This document shows, piece by piece, positions 1 through 9,225 of a DNA stretch of 12,500 bases. Source of the DNA: Conus ventricosus (taxonomy: Eukaryota > Mollusca > Gastropoda > Neogastropoda > Conidae); NCBI GenBank assembly GCA_018398815.1, contig JAFLJL010014175.1, positions 2,501 through 15,000 of the forward strand, in the 5' to 3' direction. Position numbers and translations under genes: made by a program. How positions within the stretch are numbered: the first letter of the stretch is position 1; each line of letters begins with the position of its first letter. A model generated the notes under the pieces. It was not told where the DNA came from and did not search any database. It saw only the letters and a program-made list of their open reading frames with translations.

Positions 1-3000
1 TTATCGTTGTCCATCGATAGCATCATCCACTTTTATTATCGTTGTCCATCGATAGCATCATTACCTTTATTATCGTGTCCATCGATAGCATCATTACCTT
101 TTATTATCGTTGTCCATCGATAGCATCATTACCTTTTATTATCGTTGTCCATCGATAGCATCATTACCTTTTTATATCGTTGTCCATCGATAGCATCATT
201 ACCTTTTATATCGTTGTCCATCGATAGCATCATTACCTTTTATTATCGTTGTCCATCGATAGCATCATTACCTTTTATTATCGTTGTCCATCGATAGCAT
301 CATTACCTTTTATTATCGTTGTCCATCGATAGCATCATCACCTTTCATTATCGTTGCCATCGATAGCATCATAACCTTTTATTATCGTTGTCCATCGATA
401 GCATCATTACCTTTTATTATCGTTGTCCATCGATAGCATCATCACCTTTCATTATCGTTTGTCCATCGATAGCATCATTACCTTTTATATCGTTGTCCAT
501 CGATAGCATCATCACCTTTCATTATCGTTGTCCATCGATAGCATCATCACCTTTCATTATCGTTGTCCATCGATAGCATCATTACCTTTTATTATCGTTG
601 TCCATCGATAGCATCATCACCTTTCATATCGTTTGTCCATCGATAGCACATCACCTTTTATTATCGTTGTCCATCGATAGCATCATTACCTTTTATTATC
701 GTTGTCCATCGATAGCATCATCACCTTTCATTATCGTTGTCCATCGATAGCATCATTACCTTTTATTATCGTTGTCCATCGATAGCATCATTACCTTTTT
801 ATCGTTGTCCATCGATAGCATCATCACCTTTCATTATCGTTGTCCATCGATAGCATCATCACCTTTCATTATCGTTGTCCCATCGATAGCATCATTACCT
901 TTTATTATCGTTGTCCATCGATAGCATCATTACTTTTATTATCGTTGTCCATCGTAGCATCATTACCTTTTATTATCGTTGTCCATCGATAGCATCATTA
1001 CCTTTTATTATCGTTGTCCATCGATAGCATCATTACCTTTATTATCGTTGTCCATCGATAGCATCATTACCTTTATTATCGTTGTCCATCGATAGCATCA
1101 TCACCTTTTATTATCGTTGTCCATCGATAGCATCATTACTTTTATTATCGTTGTCCATCGATAGCATCATCACCTTTCATTATCGTTGTCCCATCGATAG
1201 CATCATTACCTTTTATTATCGTTGTCCATCGATAGCATCATTACCTTTTATTATCGTTGTCCATCGATAGCATCATTACCTTTTTATTATCGTTGTCCAT
1301 CGATAGCATCATTAACCTTTTATTATCGTTGTCCATCGATAGCATCATCACCTTTTATTATCGTTGTCCATCGATAGCATCATTACCTTTTATTATCGTT
1401 GTCCATCGATAGCATCATCACCTTTTATTATCGTTGTCCATCGATAGCATCATTACCTTTTATTATCGTTGTCCATCGATAGCATCATCACCTTTCATTA
1501 TCGTTGTTCATCGATACATCATTACCTTTCATTATCGTTGTCCATCGATAGCATCATTACCTTTTATTATCGTTGTCCATCGATAGCATCATCACCTTTT
1601 ATTATCGTTGTCCATCGATAGCATCATTACCTTTTATTATCGTTGTCCATCGATAGCATCATTACCTTTTATATCGTTGTCCATCGATAGCATCATCACC
1701 TTTTTATTATCGTTGTCCATCGATAGCATCATCACCTTTTATTATCGTTGTCCATCGATAGCATCATCACCTTTCATTATCGTTGTCCATCGATAGCATC
1801 ATTACCTTTTATTATCGTTGTCCTCGATAGCATCATCACCTTTCATTATCGTTGTCCATCGATAGCATCATTACCTTTTATTATCGTTGTCCATCGATAG
1901 CATCATTACCTTTTATTATCGTTGTCCATCGATAGCATCATTACCTTTTATTATCGTTGTCCATCGATAGCATCATTACCTTTTATTATCGTTGTCCATC
2001 GATAGCATCATCACCTTTTATATCGTTGTCCATCGATAGCATCATTACCTTTTATTATCGTTGTCCATCGATAGCATCATCACCTTTATTATCGTTGTCC
2101 ATCGATAGCATCATCACCTTTTATTATCGTTGTCCATCGATAGCATCATCACCTTTTATTATCGTTGTCAATCGATAGCATCATCACCTTTTATTATCGT
2201 TGTCCATCGATAGCATCATCACCTTTTATTATCGTGTCCATCGATAGCATCATCACCTTTTATTATCGTTGTCCATCGATAGCATCATTACCTTTTATTA
2301 TCGTTGTCCATCGATAGCATCATTACCTTTTATTATCGTTGTCCATCGATAGCATCATCACCTTTTATTATCGTTGTCCATCGATAGCATCATTACCTTT
2401 ATTATCGTTGTCCATCGATAGCATCATCACCTTTTATTATCGTTGTCCATCGATAGCATCATTACCTTTTATTATCGTTGTCCATCGATAGCATCATCAC
2501 CTTTATTATCGTTGTCCATCGATAGCATCATCACCTTTTATTATCGTTGTCCATCGATAGCATCATTACCTTTTATATCGTTGTCCATCGATAGCATCAC
2601 ACCTTTCATTATCGTTGTCCATCGATAGCATCATCACCTTTCATTATCGTTGTCCATCGATAACATCATCACCTTTCATTATCGTTGTCCATCGATAGCA
2701 TCATCACCTTTTATTATCGTTGTCCATCGATAGCATCATCACCTTTTATTATCGTTGTCCATCGATAGCATCATCACCTTTTATTATCGTTGTCCATCGA
2801 TAGCATCATCACCTTTTATTATCGTTGTCCATCGATAGCATCATTACCTTTATTATCGTTGTCCATCGATAGCATCATTACCTTATTATTATCGTTGTCC
2901 ATCGATAGCATCATCACCTTTTATTATCGTTGTCCATCGATAGCATCATCACCTTTTATTATCGTTGTCCATCGATAGCATCATCACCTTTTATTATCGT

Positions 3001-4722
3001 GTCCATCGATAGCATCATCACTTTTATTATCGTTGTCCATCGATAGCATCATTACCTTTTATTATCGTTGTCCATCGATAGCATCATTACCTTTTATTAT
3101 CGTTGTCCATCGATAGCATCATTACCTTTTATTATCGTTGTCCATCGATAGCATCAGCACCTTTTATTATCGTTGTCCATCGATAGCATCATTACCTTTT
3201 ATATCGTTGTCCATCGATAGCATCATTACCTTTTATTATCGTGTCCATCGATAGCATCATTACCTTTTATTATCGTTGTCCATCGATAGCATCAGCACCT
3301 TTTATTATCGTTGTCCATCGATAGCATCATTACCTTTTATTATCGTTGTCCATCGATAGCATCATTACCTTTTATTATCGTTGTCCATCGATAGCATCAT
3401 TACCTTTTATTATCGTTGTCCATCGATAGCATCATCACCTTTTATTATCGTTGTCCATCGATAGCATCATCACCTTTTATTATCGTTGTCCATCGATAGC
3501 ATCATCACCTTTATTATCGTTGTCCATCGATAGCATCATCACCTTTTATTATCGTTGTCCATCGATAGCATCATCACCTTTTATTATCGTTGTCCATCGA
3601 TAGCATCATCACCTTTTATTATCGTTGTCCATCGATAGCATCATTACCTTTTATTATCGTTGTCCATCGATAGCATCATTACCTTTTATTATCGTTGTCC
3701 ATCGATAGCATCATCACCTTTTATTATCGTTGTCCATCGATAGCATCATCACCTTTTATTATCGTTGTCCATCGATAGCATCATCACCTTTTATTATCGT
3801 TGTCCATCGATAGCATCATCACCTTTTATTATCGTTGTCCATCGATAGCATCATCACCTTTTATTATCGTTGTCCATCGATAGCATCATCACCTTTTATG
3901 TATCGTTGTCCATCGATAGCATCATCACCTTTTATTATCGTTGTCCATCGATAGCATCATCACCTTTTATTATCGTTGTCCATCGATAGCATCATCACCT
4001 TTTATTATCGTTGTCCATCGATAGCATCATCACCTTTATTATCGTTGTCCATCGATAGCATCATTACCTTTTATTTATCGTTGTCCATCGATAGCATCAT
4101 CACCTTTTATTATCGTTGTCCATCGATAGCATCATCACCTTTTATTATCGTTGTCCATCGATAGCATCATCACCTTTTATTATCGTTGTCCATCGATAGC
4201 ATCATTACCTTTTATTATCGTTGTCCATCGATAGCATCATTACCTTTTATTATCGTTGTCCATCGATAGCATCATCACCTTTTATTATCGTTGTCCATCG
4301 ATAGCATCATCACCTTTTATTATCGTTTCCATCGATAGCATCATCACCTTTTATATCGTTGTCCATCGATAGCATCATCACCTTTTATTATCGTTGTCCA
4401 TCGATAGCATCATCACCTTTTATTATCGTTGTCCATCGATAGCATCATCACCTTTATTATCGTTGTCCATCGATAGCATCATCACCTTTTATTATCGTTT
4501 GTCCATCGATAGCATCATCACCTTTTATTATCGTTGTCCATCGATAGCATCATTACCTTTTATTATCGTTGTCCATCGATAGCATCATCACCTTTTATTA
4601 TCGTTGTCCATCGATAGCATCATCACCTTTTATTATCGTTGTCCATCGATAGCATCATCACCTTTTATTATCGTTGTCCATCGATAGCATCATTACCTTT
4701 CATTATCGTTGTCCATCATTAT
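1..4722. repeat. 35-bp satellite array, about 134 head-to-tail copies
   Basis: The whole stretch is a head-to-tail tandem repeat with a 35-bp unit. On the + strand the unit opens with TATCGTTGTCCATCGATAG and closes with a short CATCAT..ACC and T-run segment. Each unit carries one ATCGAT palindrome (ClaI site). Two sites in the unit are clearly polymorphic, T/C at unit position 26 and T/C at unit position 33. Most other differences are one- or two-base indels in T-runs or in TATTATC/TTG. There are no unique spacers, so it is not CRISPR. The array is cut by the left window edge. On the right it ends inside a unit: the last unit lacks nine bases after GTCCAT and then passes into LINE sequence at about 4722. 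Units are 35 bp, not a multiple of three, so no long reading frame is kept. Short open frames of 61-73 codons inside the array come from the periodicity and are not genes. Confidence 0.97.
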
Positions 4723-5146
4723 GTACGCCTGTTTGTGTACTCGGCTTTGTTCCATTTGTAATAATCTAAACCAGTATTTAATACATCTAATTTGTGAGTT
4801 TACAAACAAGGGATATCTGCCAAGCTCACTATAAACCATTTTATTTGGGGTCTTAAGGGTAAACCTAAGTATCTTTTACCGGCTAATAAATGCACTTTCT
4901 TTATACTTTCTAACCTCTTATAGTCCCAAATTTCTGACGAATACAATAATACAGGCTGTACTTTAGCATAACAAATGTTTAGTATATCTTTGGTGACATT
5001 TCTTTACATTTTTTAAAAGCCTGACAAAGCCAATATACAGCCTTTTTCCCTTTAGCAACTAAATGATTGTATCACGTCCTAAACTCAACATTGTTGTAAG
5101 AAAAACCCAAATATCAATACATATTAACAATTTCTATTCTTTACCC
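4722..5146 (-). pseudogene. LINE copy 1 RT C-terminal (thumb and connection) region, broken
   Basis: Minus-strand translation in shifting frames matches the region after the RT core in copy 2. Examples are Y-stop-YLGF where copy 2 has YKYLGIYF (the stop is TGA at 5114-5116), YAKVQPVLLYSSEIW against DAQVQPIVQYGAEIW, and TPNKMVYSELGRYPLFVNS against TPNDLVYGELGRFPIYINS. The last match is KYWFRLLQM with QAY following, corresponding to KYWLKLIQM and QAY in copy 2. Just after QAY the sequence becomes satellite. This segment is expected to contact template and product, but nothing here can be functional. It is a retrotransposon remnant, not a host gene. Confidence 0.85.
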
Positions 5147-6400
5147 TCAAAAAAACCACCTTTCTCTTGATCCTAAATACCCGCCTTTCCTAAATACCAT
5201 GATCTTTGTCTTATCTTTGTTAACAGATAATTTCAATTTATCACAACAGCTTTTTAAAGAATCTAATTGGGCTTGTAAGCCTCCCGGTGACGTTGATAAC
5301 AAAGGTACATCATCTGCGAATAGCAAAATGAACAATTCAATCAGAGTAGGTAATAGTTGAACACCATGGATACCAGTGTATTAATGTGATTTGCCAGTTG
5401 ATTAATAAATAGAGAAAACAATGTGGGACTCATGACACAGCCTTGTCGTACACCTGATGGACATGTAAAGAAATCTGAAAATTCACTGTTCACGCGCACA
5501 CAAGAGATTAAAGAATCATACATGCTTTTCAAGGCACCAAAAAATTTCCCTCTTATACCCTCATTATAAACTACCTTCAATAGCTTTGCATGATTAACAG
5601 AGTCAAATGCCTTTTTGAAATCAATAAAAGCAACATAAATTTTCTGTCTTTTCTTATTTAAGTATGTCTGAACAATAGTATAGAGATTAAATATCTGGTC
5701 TAATGTTGAATAATCTTTTCGAAACCCAGCCTGGTTTTCAACTATTATATCATTATCTTCTAGTCAAGAAGTGATTAATCTTGTGTTCAGAATGGATGTA
5801 TAGCATTTACAAGAAACATAATCAATGATATCCCTCTATAGTGTCTGGCTGTTCGGCATCACCTTTTTTTTGAAATTGGAACAACTATAGCTTTAACGCC
5901 ATTCCCCAGGCAATGATATCCCTCTATAGTTGTCTGGCTGTTCGGCATCACCTTTTTTGAAAATTGGAACAACTATAGCTTTACGCCATTCCCCAGGCAA
6001 TGATATCCCTCTATAGTTGTCTGGCTGTTCGGCATCACCTTTTTTGAAAATTGGAACAACTATAGCTTTACGCCATTCCTAGGCAATGATATCCCTCTAT
6101 AGTTGTCTGGCCGTTCGGCATCACCTTTTTTTGAAAATTGGAACAACTATAGCTTTACGCCATTCCCAGGCAATGATATCCCTCTATAGTTGTCTGGCTG
6201 TTCGCATCTCCTTTTTTGAAAATCGGAACAACTATAGCTTTACGCCATTCCCCAGGGTAGATCCCAGAGTCAAACACTGTATTGGAAAGCTTTGTTAGAA
6301 CTTAACGACCACCTCTCCTCCTGCTTTCAACATCTCCGGAACACACACCGTCTAAGCCCCTGCTTTCCCATTAGTTAATTTCCTTATTGCCTCTTTTACT
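5147..6400 (-). pseudogene. LINE copy 1 reverse transcriptase domain, broken and internally expanded
   Basis: On the minus strand the segments read in RT order. LTKLSNTVFDSGIYPGEW is followed by VVPIFKKGDAEQPDNYRGIS, the latter repeated five times. Then come QAGFRKDYSTLDQ, the motif-A catalytic box AFIDFKKAFDS (catalytic Asp codon at 5620-5622), SGVRQGCVMSPTLFSLFIN, and the motif-C box LLFADD (Asp-Asp codons at 5309-5314), ending with VNKDKTKIMVFRKGGYL. Both catalytic boxes are preserved, but the gene is dead as read. There is a TGA at 5764-5766 between motif 1 and QAGF, a five-base insertion (5818-5822) at the edge of the tandem repeat, and a one-base frameshift near 5370 between the QGC and FADD segments. 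In an intact element this domain makes cDNA by target-primed reverse transcription in the nucleus. Confidence 0.92.
5823..6256 (-). repeat. Five tandem copies of an 87-bp RT segment
   Basis: The sequence beginning CAATGATATCCCTCTATAG on the + strand recurs at 5823, 5911, 5998, 6084 and 6171. Copy lengths are 88, 87, 86, 87 and 86 bp, and the array ends at about 6256. On the minus strand one unit encodes 29 residues, from PGEW to NYRGISL, the motif found once in other LINE reverse transcriptases and once in copy 2. The 87-bp length is exactly 29 codons, so the expansion itself preserves the frame. The copies are nearly identical; differences are mainly single-base indels in the T/A runs and CCCC run, plus a few substitutions, for example CCGTTCGG in the fourth copy and CATCTCC in the fifth. 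Confidence 0.95.
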
Positions 6401-7084
6401 TCTTCTTCTGTGATTCTTTGTTTAAACTATCATCACTTGCATTGCCCAGATCGTTAGTAACATTACTTCCGTTTCCTTCTAAATCGTTACTACCCTCATT
6501 AAAAACTCCTTGAAAATGATTAAACCATCATCCAATCCAATCTATCACTCAAATCCTTTCGTGCACTCACACCACCTAAACATCTTTAAATTCTTTCCAA
6601 AAATCAGCTGACTTGTGCGCATTAGCTGCCAAGGATTCAGCTGTGTTTTCTGCGAAATTCCTGCTTTTTCTTTCTAAGCAGTTTTTTTAAAATATTCCTT
6701 TCTACTTGTAGTGTACTCAAGTCCGTCCTTTTCAAGCGTCTTTTCTTATTCCTCTTGCTTTCTTAAAATTCTGAACATCTTTTTACATTTAACTTTAGCA
6801 TCTTGACATTCTTGGTCATATATACTATGCGCCCTTTTCTTCTTGGGCGAGACATAGCATTTTTTAACCATACAATGTGCGGCACACTTCAAACAATCAT
6901 TAAACACTTCCAAGGCGTGATCAACATCCAGTTCCAATTCTTGAGCAGCATTTTTTAATTATGTTATCTCACTGTTAAAATTTGTTCTAAAGTCAGATTC
7001 TTTCACTTTATCCCACAAAACTTTATTCACATTATTCGTCTTACTACTGTCAGTTGTATTGCTAATAACCCTTGATCAGATCCA
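6257..7084 (-). pseudogene. LINE copy 1 linker between endonuclease and RT, broken
   Basis: This stretch lies between the endonuclease SDH motif and the RT. The longest open piece is 6746-6937 on the minus strand, about 63 codons, with a Cys-containing and Lys-rich sequence including LKCAAHCMVKKCYVSPKKKR. Near 6300-6350 another frame reads MLKAGGEVVVKF, which resembles the RT N-terminal 'G..G.DGV..E.LK' region just before the first finger motif. Frames break repeatedly. There is no independent gene here, and the assignment rests on position between two well-recognised domains. Confidence 0.65.
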
Positions 7085-7902
7085 ATAAAATTGACAAGGT
7101 AACTGGTAAGTGGTCCGAATCCACCCTATCTTTCACCGTTAAATATCTCCATTCAAATTGATAAAGCAGCTCAAAATATGCAACAAAATAATCCACCAGG
7201 CTGGACCCAAAATCGGATAAGAACTACAACTGTCATCAAAACCATGTTCAACAGTCCGTTCAAAATGCAACAGTCAAAAATATTGCAAAAGTCAAGAAGC
7301 TGTTCACCGAACTGGTTAACTTCAACATCCTGTGAATTCCTTTTGACCAATTTCCTATTTCCTCCAATAATCACCATCATCAGACAAACTGAAATCGAGA
7401 TTTTTGTTGCTGTGCGATAATTTAAATCGCCAAAAATTAATGCATGAAAGTCGTCATAGGATTCGTGGAGATCAAGCATACATTTTTCTAATACCTCGAT
7501 ACCATATCCGTTAGGTTCTGATTTCCAAAAGGGGAATCGTAAGGTGGAATATAGGCTGCAATAAGAAAACATCCTTATCTGTTCTTAAAAATTCTTTTGA
7601 TATTTTCAAGTTAGAACATTATTGACATCAATGTCTATTCTTTGTACAAATTCAGAAAAAACATTTTTTAACCAATACCACTACACCCCCAGAACATCTT
7701 CCATGTCTTGATAGTTTCTTAGCTTTTGATGAGTAAATATGAAAATCTTGAAAAAATACTCTTGTCAATTTCACTGTCCATAAATGTTTCTGTCAGACAA
7801 ACAAAATCGTACTTTGAATAAAATCGACAACTCGTTATCAATTAATTTTGATTGCAGTCCGCAGACATTATAATTGAGAATACTGACTGGAAAATGGATT
7901 TT
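7085..7902 (-). pseudogene. LINE copy 1 apurinic/apyrimidinic-like endonuclease domain, broken
   Basis: The minus strand shows the motifs of an APE-type LINE endonuclease in order. ILNYNVCGLQSKL contains the N-terminal Asn (codon 7867-7869). VCLTETFMDSEID contains the catalytic Glu (codon 7788-7790). IFGDLNYRT at 7420-7431 is the G-D-x-N box. VDSDHLPVTLSI contains the C-terminal SDH motif (7110-7118). Between them lies EQLLDFCNIFDCCILNG, a typical stretch of these proteins. The motifs are in different frames, so the domain is broken by frameshifts. Upstream, a TAA at 7903-7905 lies in the frame of the first motif, so no clear start is visible. In an intact element this domain nicks the target DNA to expose the 3' OH used as RT primer. 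Confidence 0.9.
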
Positions 7903-7943
7903 TTATGCATATTTTGTAGAAACTGACGTGGGAATGGTCAATG

Positions 7944-8460
7944 TCAGGAATCCTGCACCCACATCACTTGTGATTTGTGCCCGGCCTCTATCCTATTTCT
8001 CACCAGTGTTTGCTGCTGCTTCTCCTCGAGGTGAAGGCTGTCTCGCATACTCTCGTCCCTGCTGTAGACACTGTCCGTTCGCACACTGCGGAAGGCATCC
8101 ACAATGTTCGTCTGACTCATGGCGCGTTGCCGGCATGTCCGAGAGCGTAAGGCACGCCCCTCCTCATCCTGCTCGGTAGTCCTGGTTCCTGACACCAGTC
8201 TAGTTCTGGGCGTGACTGTCGAGACACAGGATTTGGGTCAGAGTCTGTACTGTCCTCTTCCCCTAGACCTTGTGCACTACTTGAGGGCAGGCTGGGTTAT
8301 TAGCATCAATTTTCATACTGTTCCACAGATTGCTGTCTTCAGATGGTCCAGCATACGTTTGATGTTGTCGCTGTTCTCTACTGCCGCTGCTGTTCTGGCT
8401 TTTCCTGTTGCTGACCTGTCCTTGCTGCTGATGCGACTCCTGCTGCTTTTTTGCTGCCAT
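7944..8460 (-). pseudogene. Possible LINE copy 1 ORF1-like region, Q-rich, broken
   Basis: An ATG at 8458-8460 on the minus strand opens a 65-codon frame that is strongly Gln/Ser/Lys-rich: MAAKKQQESHQQQGQ, then NLWNSMKIDANNPACPQVV. It is followed in another frame by an acidic stretch (EEDSTDSDPNP) and in a third by a hydrophilic, charged frame (about 83 codons, 7944-8195) with RQRAMSQTNIVDAFRSV and SLHLEEKQQQTLVRNRIEAG. The region sits directly upstream of the endonuclease in the same orientation, which is where ORF1 or the 5' part of the ORF lies. I recognise no zinc knuckle or RRM. It could equally be 5' UTR with chance frames. ORF1 proteins usually bind the element RNA, but that role is not shown here. 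Confidence 0.4.
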
Positions 8461-8618
8461 TCTTCTTCCTTTTGCAGTTGCGGCTCCTTTTCTTGCAGAT
8501 GATCTTGCTGATGTTGCTCATCTTGCATCTGTTTTGATTGTTTGTTGTTTTCCTTGCATCTGTTCTTGGTGTTGCTGTTTTTGGTCGTTTTTCTTGCAGC
8601 TTTCGTTCTCTTGCTGCT

Positions 8619-8620
<2 letters not shown>
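8461..8620 (-). other. CTG/CTTGC-rich stretch at the LINE 5' side
   Basis: The + strand is rich in imperfect TTGCTG and CTTGCA words, which read as Gln- and Lys-rich codons on the minus strand (QQHQEQMQGKQQ is one frame). It joins the possible ORF1 region on one side and the (GA)n tract on the other. I cannot say where the LINE begins within it, and no promoter motif stands out. Confidence 0.45.
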
Positions 8621-8694
<74 letters not shown>

Positions 8695-8708
8695 GAGACA
8701 GAGACACA

Positions 8709-8745
<37 letters not shown>

Positions 8746-8869
8746 CAGAGATGGAAGGGAGGGAGGGCAGAGAGACAGAGACAGAGACAGAGACAGAGAG
8801 GGAGTGAGTGAGGCACAGAGAGAGAGAGACAGAGACGGAGGCAGAGACAGAGAGGGAGGGAGGGAGGCA

Positions 8870-8945
<76 letters not shown>
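8621..8945. repeat. Compound GA-rich microsatellite
   Basis: 8622-8691 is a pure (GA)n tract. 8692-8870 is a purine-rich mixture with CAGA, GAGACA, GGGA and GAGT variants. 8871-8945 is again almost pure (GA)n, with one slip at 8880. The + strand is purine-rich nearly throughout. Long open frames of Arg-Glu or Ser-Leu repeats in it are products of the repeat and are not genes. Confidence 0.98.
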
Positions 8946-8951
<6 letters not shown>

Positions 8952-8967
8952 GATAACGATAACGATA
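8946..8967 (-). repeat. GATAAC hexamer tail at the LINE 3' end
   Basis: The + strand has GATAAC three times in a row followed by GATA. On the minus strand the element therefore ends in TATCGT repeats instead of a poly(A) tail. Several non-LTR families, such as CR1, L2 and RTE, are known to end in short tandem repeats, so this fits a true 3' terminus. The (GA)n follows directly. Confidence 0.75.
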
Positions 8968-8968
8968 T

Positions 8969-8974
8969 TTTATT
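8969..8974 (-). promoter_or_regulatory. Polyadenylation signal AATAAA of LINE copy 2
   Basis: TTTATT on the + strand reads AATAAA on the minus strand. It lies about 250 bp after the ORF stop and immediately before the short-repeat tail, so it fits a 3'-end signal. The hexamer is common by chance in AT-rich DNA; its position gives the support. Confidence 0.5.
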
Positions 8975-9225
8975 CAAGAAAAGCCCAAAGCCCCATTTGA
9001 AGGGGAAATATGCAAAACTAAATGAGAATTTTTCGCGCACTTTAGTGTACATAAACAGTATAAACATATGCCTGATATTTATATGAGTTACAATAGCATC
9101 ATACTGTATCATATTATAGTGCTCCGCCGTTTAAACGACTTATACAGATACATAGAAAAATTATTCATAGTAGGTACATTTCTCGACGACAAAAGTAAGA
9201 CTAAACTAAATAATGATGGTCTGCT
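8970..9225 (-). other. 3' UTR of LINE copy 2
   Basis: The AT-rich stretch between the stop at 9226-9228 and the AATAAA has no conserved coding motif. Open frames crossing it extend into the GA repeat and are not convincing. Its position makes it the 3' UTR, which in LINEs can hold the structure recognised by the RT, but no hairpin was obvious to me. Confidence 0.75.

Larger units (their letters stand above)
4722..8620 (-). mobile_element. LINE copy 1 (APE-type non-LTR retrotransposon), degraded, 3' end replaced by satellite
   Basis: Read on the minus strand, the stretch has the order of an APE-type LINE: a Q/K-rich ORF1-like segment, an APE endonuclease, a linker, a reverse transcriptase with an FADD box and a C-terminal domain. 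Several frames are needed to follow it. There are in-frame stops, for example TGA at 5764-5766 and at 5114-5116, single-base frameshifts, and an expanded 87-bp repeat in the RT. The 5' side meets a (GA)n tract at 8621. The 3' side stops in the C-terminal domain at the satellite, so the zinc motif, the 3' UTR and the tail are missing here. Motifs such as FRKGGYL are shared with copy 2 at 8946-10951, so the two belong to related families, but they are clearly diverged. I do not assign a named clade. Confidence 0.9.

Noticed and set aside
388..4582. Several + strand frames of 61-73 codons starting MSIDSIITF inside the array
   Set aside because: They repeat the 35-bp unit in its three frames and break wherever a unit has an indel; nothing suggests translation.
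1..4722. Regular repeats with palindromic ATCGAT that might suggest a CRISPR array
   Set aside because: The 35-bp units are contiguous with no unique spacers, and the surroundings are eukaryotic LINE and microsatellite sequence.
6086..6298. A 70-codon + strand frame over the 87-bp repeats
   Set aside because: It is the antisense shadow of the RT segment, which has clear RT motifs on the minus strand.
7178..8502. + strand frames at 7178-7420, 7874-8179 and 8119-8502
   Set aside because: The first overlaps the endonuclease motifs on the opposite strand. The others have no recognisable domain and lie antisense to the LINE 5' part.
8946..8967. TTATCGTT shared between the LINE copy 2 tail (minus strand) and the satellite unit (plus strand)
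   Set aside because: Eight bases is too short to infer origin, and the surrounding bases differ.
8946..8967. GATAAC repeats as a telomere-like sequence
   Set aside because: There are fewer than four units, internal in the window and next to a LINE polyadenylation signal; it does not match the common animal telomere repeat.
8313..9112. Long Ser-Leu or Arg-Glu repeat frames over the GA tracts here and at 10817-11730 and 12080-12455
   Set aside because: These are microsatellite translations; both strands are open for the same reason. Only the non-repetitive parts were used, as LINE evidence.
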